A stretch of 64,000 bases of DNA from Chinchilla lanigera (lineage: Eukaryota > Chordata > Mammalia > Rodentia > Chinchillidae). The DNA is taken from positions 1,534,619-1,598,618 of the forward strand of contig NW_004955402.1 of assembly GCF_000276665.1 (NCBI RefSeq), in the 5' to 3' direction. A model generated the notes under the pieces. That model did not search any database. It saw nothing but the letters and a program-made list of their open reading frames with translations, and was not told the origin of the DNA. Shown here one piece after another: positions 58,386 through 64,000 of the stretch (its first letter is position 1; each line of letters starts with the position of its first letter). Position numbers and translations under genes: made by a program.

Positions 58386-61190
58386 TGCATGGGTTTACTT
58401 CTGAGCTCCCTTTTCTGTTCATTGTTTGATGTATTTGATGTTATGCCAGACCCTGTCTGTCTGTTCTGAAGTTGGGTAGTGTCGTGCCTTCTGCTGTGTT
58501 CTTGCTCAAGACTGCTTTGGCCATTTAGGCTCTTTGGTGGTTCCTAACAAGTTTTAATTTTTTATTTTAATTTACGAGAAAGTGCCATTGGGATTTTGAT
58601 AGGGGTTGCATTAAATCTGTAGATCACTTTGGGTAGTGTGAACATTTTAGCAATATTAATTCTTCTAATCCATGAATGTGGGATATCTTTCCGTTTATTT
58701 GTGATTTCATCTATCAATCAGTGTTTTCTTTAGTATTCAGTGGATTTTTGCTTTGTTAAATTCATTCCTAAGTATTTTTTTGTAGTTTTTGTGAATAGGA
58801 TTATTTTATTGATTTCTTTTTCAGGTATTTTGTTTTATAAAATGTGATTGATTTTCATATGTTGATATTGTGTTCTGTAGCTTAACTGATTTTTTAAAAT
58901 AATTATTATAATTTAGTAGCATTATTAGGGTTTTCTATATACAAGATCATGCACTGGCAAGGACAGACAATTTTGCCTCTTTCTTTCCACTTGGGATGTC
59001 CTTATTTGTTTCTCTTGCCTAACTGCTCTGGCTGGGACTTGCAGTACTGTGTTGAACAGGAGTGGTGAGGGTGAGCACCCTTGTCTTGCTCCTGACTTAC
59101 AGAAAGAGCTTTTAACTTTATACTAGTGAGCATGCTATTAGGTGCTATTGTATTGAAACACATTCCTTCAGTCCTTACTTTGTTGAGAGGGTTTTTTTTT
59201 TTTTTAAATCATGAAAATGTGGATTTTGTCAACTACTTATCCTGCATCTTTGAGATGGTCGTATGGTTTTGTCCTTCATCCTGCTAATCTGGTGGGTTAC
59301 ATTTCTGTATTTGTGGATATTGAACCATCCTTGCATTCCTGGGGTAAAGCCCACTTGTTGGTGAATGATTCTTTTAGTGTGCTGTTGAGTTTCATAGGGA
59401 TTTGTGGAGGACTTTGCAGCTCCTTTCATCAGCACTACTGACCTGTGATTTAACAATTCTTTTGTGGTGTCCCTTTCTGGTGTTGGTATCAGGGTAACAC
59501 TAGCGTCAGTGTAAATTTGGAAGTACTTCCTCTGCTTCAGTTTTTATGAGAAATTGAGAAGGGATGGTATTCTTTCTTCTTAAATGTTTGGTGGGACTGG
59601 GTTTTTCTTTGACATGATGGTTTATTGCTCATTCAGTCTCCTTTCTCATTTTTCATCTGTTTGGATTTTCTCCTTTTTCATAATTCCATCATGTTAGGTT
59701 GAATGCATCTGGGAATTTTGCTGTATATGGTTCATAGTAACCTCTTATGATCCTTTTTATTTCCATGGTAACTAATAATGTCTCCTCTTCATTTCTGATT
59801 TTATCCATTGTATTTTCCTTAGAGTTTCATCAGTTTTGGTTATCTTTTCAAAAAACAACTGCTCTTTACATTGATCATTATGTTTTCTACTATTTCATTT
59901 GTTTCTACTCTGCTGTTTATCATTTCCTTCCTTCTACTAATTTTGGGTTTAATTTGTTTTTCTTTTTTAGTTCCTCGAAGTGTAGTGCTACAGTATTTGA
60001 GGTCATTCTTCTTTTTATGTAGGCATTTGCGGCTATAAACTTCTCAGAGTTGCTCTTGGTGTGTCCCAAAAGTTCTGTGTCCACTCTCATGTGTGTCATT
60101 ATACTTTAAAATGTCTCTAATTTTTTTTTTGACCCATTGATTGTTCAGGAGCATGTTTAATTTCCATGTGTTTGTGAATTTTCCAAAAGTCTTCCAGTTG
60201 TTGATTTCTAGTTTCATAGCACTATAGTTGGTAAAGGTATTTGATATGATTCTAGTCTTCTTAAGTTTTTTAAAACTTGTTTTGTGGTGTAACATGTCTG
60301 TCCTAGAGAATCTTTCCCATGTGCTAGAGAAGAATGTGTATTCTGCTGCTGTTGGATGGAGTCTTCTCCACATGTCTGATTGGTCCAGTTAGTCTAACAT
60401 TTAGTTTAAGTCTGATGTTTCCCTCAGTTTTCTGTCTGGATGGTCCATTGCTGAAAGTGAGATACTGAATTCCCACTGTTATACTAAGGGCACCTCTTCC
60501 TTCATATCCATCATTATTTACTTGATACATTTAGGGGCTCTAGTATTGGGTGCATATATATTTACAGCTGTTATGTCCTCCTGATGAATTGACCCTTGCA
60601 TCATGATATAGTGCCCTTTGCCTCATTTTAGTTTTTTTTTTATGTAAAATGTATTGTTTTCTGGTGTATTTATAGCTACCCCACTCTCTTTTCATTTCTA
60701 TTTGCTTGGAATACCTTTTCCTATTCCTTTACTTTCAGTTTCCGTGTCTGTAAGGGTAAAGTATGTGTCTTGTGGGTAGTTCACATGTAGTTGGTTTTTA
60801 AATCGGTTCAGCCACTCCATGTCTTTTGATTGGAGAATTTAATGCCTTTACAGTCCAGGTAATCACTGATAGGCAAGGTCTTACTACTGTCATTCTGTTC
60901 ATTGTTTTCTGGTTGTTTCACACATCAGTTTTCTTCCTCTCTTCCTGTCTTTCTCTTGATGATTTCTCCAGTGACGTGCTTTGGTTTCTTATTTTTTCTC
61001 TCTTTTGAATGTACCATATGCTTTTGCTTTGGGGTTGTAATTAGGCTTGCATAACACATCTTATAACAGGCTATTTGAAGCTGATAACAGTTTAACTTTA
61101 ATTGCTTATAACAAGTCTACAAATTTACTCCACCCTTCTTCCACCATTTTGTGTTTTATGTTATAGTTTACATCTATATTACACCTTTAA
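58386..61190 (-). mobile_element. Old L1 fragment (ORF2 region)
   Basis: The + strand text follows the reverse complement of L1 ORF2: gattttgataggggttgcat, aggagtggtgagggtgagca, gttgaacca-type palm region near 59310, then the endonuclease region near 60500-60850 and the 5' part of ORF2 to about 61190. It is strongly diverged (small open frames only), lacks the 3' end, and looks like a mammal-wide L1M-type element. Antisense to PIEZO2. Confidence 0.85.
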
Positions 61191-61207
61191 CAGTTACTGC
61201 AGCTGTT

Positions 61208-61407
61208 CAGTGGTACCTTGGTTCATGAACACTGTTCAGAAACAGTTCGGTTCTTAAACAAAAGTATTTGACAGACTTTTGGTTCCATTCACAGACTCCA
61301 CTTTGGGTGACAAACTGACCACAGCCATCTTCCACACACAAATGCAAATGCTGGCATGTCCCCCCAAATTGTTGAATATATTAAGTTCATGAACCGAGCT
61401 ACCCCTG
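61208..61407. mobile_element. 200-bp DNA transposon with terminal inverted repeats
   Basis: The left end CAGTGGTACCTTGGTTCATG(AAC) and the right end, read in reverse complement, CAGGGGTAGCTCGGTTCATG(AAC), match at 20 of 23 positions. It is too short to code for anything. TA follows the right end (TT precedes the left), compatible with a mutated TA target typical of Tc1/mariner-related elements. It sits about 280 bp upstream of exon 2. Confidence 0.8.
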
Positions 61408-61690
61408 TATCAGCTTTTTAGACTGTCCTTTTGAAAACTTTCTACTTCCCGGTTGGATTTTGAGAGCAGGGGCCCTGCATTTCAGTTCTCCGATTCACAT
61501 CTTACCCCACATAATGCTCAGCTCGTGCAGTACTCAATGCGAGACTCCGTGATTGACGCCCCTTCAGGGAGTGACGCTGTCCACCTGGTGATGCCTCTGA
61601 CCACCACCCACACTTGTTTCTGCGCACCGTGGCTCTACAGCGCTGCCGTTGCTAATGACTTTCTCCTCTCTCCTCTCTCCCCACCTGCAG

Positions 61691-61786
61691 CGTGCGCTTT
61701 CCGGTACAATGGGCTCTCCTTCGTCTACCTTATCTACCTCCTGCTCATTCCTCTCTTCTCAGAACCAACAAAAGCAACGATGCAAG
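61691..61786 (+). CDS. PIEZO2: PIEZO2 coding exon 2
   Basis: The first two bases complete codon 22 (Ala). The exon then encodes C23 to Q53 and the first base of codon 54, ending at donor GTAAGA (61787). The peptide starts CAFRYNGLSFVYLIYLLLIP and ends EPTKATMQ. It covers the end of transmembrane helix 1, a short loop, and helix 2 (about residues 30-45). It matches the PIEZO2 N-terminal region as I recall it; the Ala in TKATMQ is Thr in human. The exon length is 96 bp and it is phase 1 at both ends, so skipping it would keep the frame but delete helix 2. The Gly codon begun here should be completed by exon 3, beyond the window. Confidence 0.96.
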
Positions 61787-62394
61787 GTAAGAGCCTTTAT
61801 TGTTCCCGTACCAGCTGTCCAGTCTGGGTGTGTTGTGCTGCGCCCTGGGTACAAGGTGGTCCCTAGGAAGTGGGGATTCCACAGGGTAAGGGCTGCGAAG
61901 GTGGGGCTGTGGACAACGTCCTGTGACGCCCGCGCGCAGATGTTCTCCTACAGACGTTACCTATTAGGTCCTTGGCAGCAGGGTGGCCGCTTGTCTGAGA
62001 GGTGTTTTACTCACAGTCTCTTCCGCAGACCCAGCAGGCGACAGGCAGCATGGGCACATGTGCTGCACCCGGGGTTGTGAGGAGAGTGCTCAGAGCAGTG
62101 TGTGGCATTTCTGAGGCAGGCAGAAGTCGGGGTAGGAAGCCTGTCCCGTTCTGCCTGGCCTTGCACCAGTGAGGCCTCTTAAGTATGTGCAGCACCATAA
62201 AGGCAGCAAGGAGTGACTGCAGGGTTAGTGCTCAGGGTGTTCCTGCAAGACCTGATGGCACAGAAGAGAGAAGCAGTGTTTCCTGAGGCTCTGATTAGAA
62301 AGAATAGTCTGATTTGTGAACTTACTCAATTGAAGTTCTACAGGTATAAAATGGAAATGACACTGAGTTAATGTAATACACTGTGTTTTCAACA

Positions 62395-62588
62395 TTTTTT
62401 TTTTTTTTTTACAGTGTTGGGGATTGAACCTAGCACCTTTGCACGGAGCCATGTCCCCAGTCCATTTTTATTTTATTTTTTCTAGACAAGATCTCACTAA
62501 GTCACTAAGTTTTCCAGGCTGGGCTTGAACTAGGGATCTTTCCGCTTCAGCCTCTTAGAACACTGGGGTGACTGGTGTGAGGCTGGCT
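62395..62588 (-). mobile_element. B1+ID hybrid SINE
   Basis: A 16-T run (A-tail in reverse), then an ID part (gtgttggggattgaacctag, ggagccatgtccccagtcc), a T-rich linker and a B1 body (gacaagatctcactaagtca, ctgggcttgaactagggatc). Lies in intron 2, antisense. Confidence 0.87.
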
Positions 62589-62599
62589 AACTTGCTTCT

Positions 62600-63971
62600 T
62601 TTTTTAAACACTCCTCCATAGCAAGAGACGAGGCGAGTGCCAGTGCCATGGGTGGGTGTGACGGCTGTCTGTTGCATGAAGGGAAAAGGAAATTAGGTCC
62701 GACCTGACCCACAGAGTGGCGTGGGAAAGGCCAGGGTGCTGAGTCCCCAGTGAATTTTGGAACCTTTGGGAGAAGCAGCACAGACCCTGTGTACACAGGG
62801 CAGCAAACAATGGCTTTGACTTCCCCCATTCTGCAGGTTCATCACTCTGTTTATAAAGCACACTGTGACCCTGTGTCCTGGTTGCAGGACTGCAGGTGCT
62901 GGGTTGTAGCCTTCCTGCTGTCTCTCAGCTCCTCTAGCCTCCTCCAATACTCACTACACAGAATTACACAAATCTTGTCCAACACAGCCTCCTTCCTGGA
63001 GGTCAGCGTGAGCAGAATGCTCTTGGCTTCAGAAGCAAGATGGTAGCACAAAGCCCACTCCTGTTTCATGGCGTGGGGCTCATTTCTCAAAGGTTTCAGG
63101 AATGTGGAGAAACGGCAGCGCTTTACAAATGGGCACTTTCCTGGGTCCCACTGAATTACTGCTGGTATCAAGAGGGCTCCTTATGGTTCTGTTGGGAGCT
63201 CAGGCAGCTGGCACCCCCTTTCCTGTGGCTGCCCTGAATCGGTCCCTAAGCTGGCAGCCCCAAGCAAGCAGTGAGTCAGGTGCACGAGGAACTCTGCTTG
63301 GGTGAGCGTGGACGGCTCCATGGGGATGATAGTGCTGCAATGAGGGGCGAAAGCAAAGCGCAGCACCCCTCCACTGGAGAAGTCCCCTGATGTGATGGAT
63401 GGCACGGGGTCAGCGCACAGACAGAACATGGGTAGCTGCACAGGTGTGTGCCGGTGCTGAGGATGCAGGAGGGGAGGAAGGATGTGCGCCAGCACGGAGC
63501 CCACATGCGTCCCTCCTGTGAGTCCGGATGCGGCAGTGTGACATTCTGTCTTCCTCCTTCCTGTGTTTCGGCCCCAGGAATCATGACCCATGCTCAGCAA
63601 GGCCTCGTCTGTTAGTTTACGTAATGGAAGGCAGATGGCTCTGAAAGGAAGGGCCACAAGTTTTTTCTGCGTGCATGGGATGCCCATTGATGCGCCCCTC
63701 AAACCTGTGTTTTGAGGCATCTTGGGTCACTCCTGCCTGGTAGTGTAGGGTCCCTCGTGGCGCCCAGTGGAGATGGTGCATGCAGAGTGGTTTTTCAGGG
63801 AGGCCCAATTTCAGGCTTTGTGTCCTGACGCCTTCTGTGAGTCTGCAACAGACCTGCTGACGAATGCGCAGGAGCACAGGGAGCGCTGCTGTCCCCGCTC
63901 CCAGATCATGAATCTGCATAGAAGTGAATCCACCTCAGGAGCCGGTGTGGCCCTGGCTGGATGGGGACCAG
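62600..63971 (-). pseudogene. Possible unidentified retrocopy
   Basis: On the minus strand, three open segments lie in one frame: 63720-63184, 63180-62854 and 62829-62587. Only one stop separates the first two. A fourth segment, 63919-63617, is in another frame and overlaps as if joined by a frameshift. Segments include HDLGAGTAALPVLLRIRQQV, KEAVLDKICVILCSEYWRRL and EELRDSRKATTQHLQSC, which look protein-like. I do not recognise the parent gene. No poly-A tail or duplication is clear, and the 5' end would lie beyond the window. It could also be chance openness in GC-rich DNA. Confidence 0.3.
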
Positions 63972-64000
63972 CAGGGTCACAGCCTCCTTCGCAGCCTCTG

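Larger units (their letters stand above)
145..61690 (+). other. PIEZO2: PIEZO2 intron 1
   Basis: This 61,546-bp phase-1 intron runs from donor GTGAGT at 145 to an acceptor ending CCACCTGCAG at 61690. The acceptor has a pyrimidine tract at about 61661-61687 and a plausible branch site (gctaatgac, around 61651-61659), 35-40 bases upstream of the exon. The intron carries all the repeats listed below and an internal CpG island at 48.7-49.7 kb. No internal exon that would join in frame was recognised, but small alternative or noncoding exons cannot be excluded without transcript data. Confidence 0.9.
61787..64000 (+). other. PIEZO2: PIEZO2 intron 2, 5' part
   Basis: The intron begins with consensus donor GTAAGAG. 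The first 600 bp hold nothing I recognise. A minus-strand hybrid B1+ID SINE follows at 62395-62588, then a chain of minus-strand open frames from 62600 to the window end that may be a retrocopy. The intron continues past the window. Confidence 0.85.

Noticed and set aside
61453..61866. 137-codon + frame covering exon 2 with flanking sequence
   Set aside because: Only 61691-61786 is exon; the upstream part is intron and pyrimidine tract, the downstream part is past the donor.

Overview
This is one window of vertebrate nuclear DNA. It holds the 5' end of the mechanosensitive ion channel gene PIEZO2 on the + strand. The 21-codon first coding exon (81-144) lies in a CpG island, and the second coding exon is at 61691-61786. 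They join in phase 1 and together give the recognisable PIEZO2 N-terminus. Almost everything between is intron 1, 61,546 bp long, and the last 2.2 kb is the start of intron 2. No other protein-coding gene could be supported.

The host is a rodent outside the mouse/rat family. The window carries B1-type SINEs, tRNA-like ID elements and hybrid B1+ID elements (B1 head followed by an ID-like tail ending in a gene-like tRNA B box). This combination is known from squirrel-, dormouse- and beaver-related rodents. I cannot fix the species; a beaver-like or squirrel-like genome is a guess.

Layout: 1-1.1 kb, promoter/CpG island and exon 1. 1.8-2.1 kb, TG-rich repeat. 7.0-7.6 kb, inverted-repeat element built from a mariner-like transposase. 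8.7-9.6 kb, a dispersed repeat split by a long inverted repeat and a (CAG)14 tract. 14.9-21.1 kb, a full-length antisense L1 with a 14-bp target-site duplication, 71-bp 5'UTR monomers and a duplicated 3'UTR segment. 21-30 kb, mostly unique, AT-richer intron. 30.9-32.7 kb, a minisatellite and a second long inverted repeat. 33.7-47.3 kb, SINE-rich and GC-richer sequence. 48.2-48.7 kb, a second copy of the mariner inverted-repeat element. 48.7-49.7 kb, an intragenic CpG island. 50.5-51.1 kb, another dispersed repeat and a MIR. 54.5-55.5 kb, B1 and L1 3' end. 58.4-61.2 kb, an old antisense L1. 61.2-61.4 kb, a small inverted-repeat DNA transposon. 61.69 kb, exon 2. 62.4-64 kb, a hybrid SINE and a possible minus-strand retrocopy.

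The items most worth checking are the intragenic CpG island (possible alternative promoter), the two mariner fold-back elements, the two long inverted repeats, the L1 monomer array and the minus-strand open-frame chain in intron 2. I found no evidence for a wholly new biological system. Most structure is repeat biology inside a long intron.
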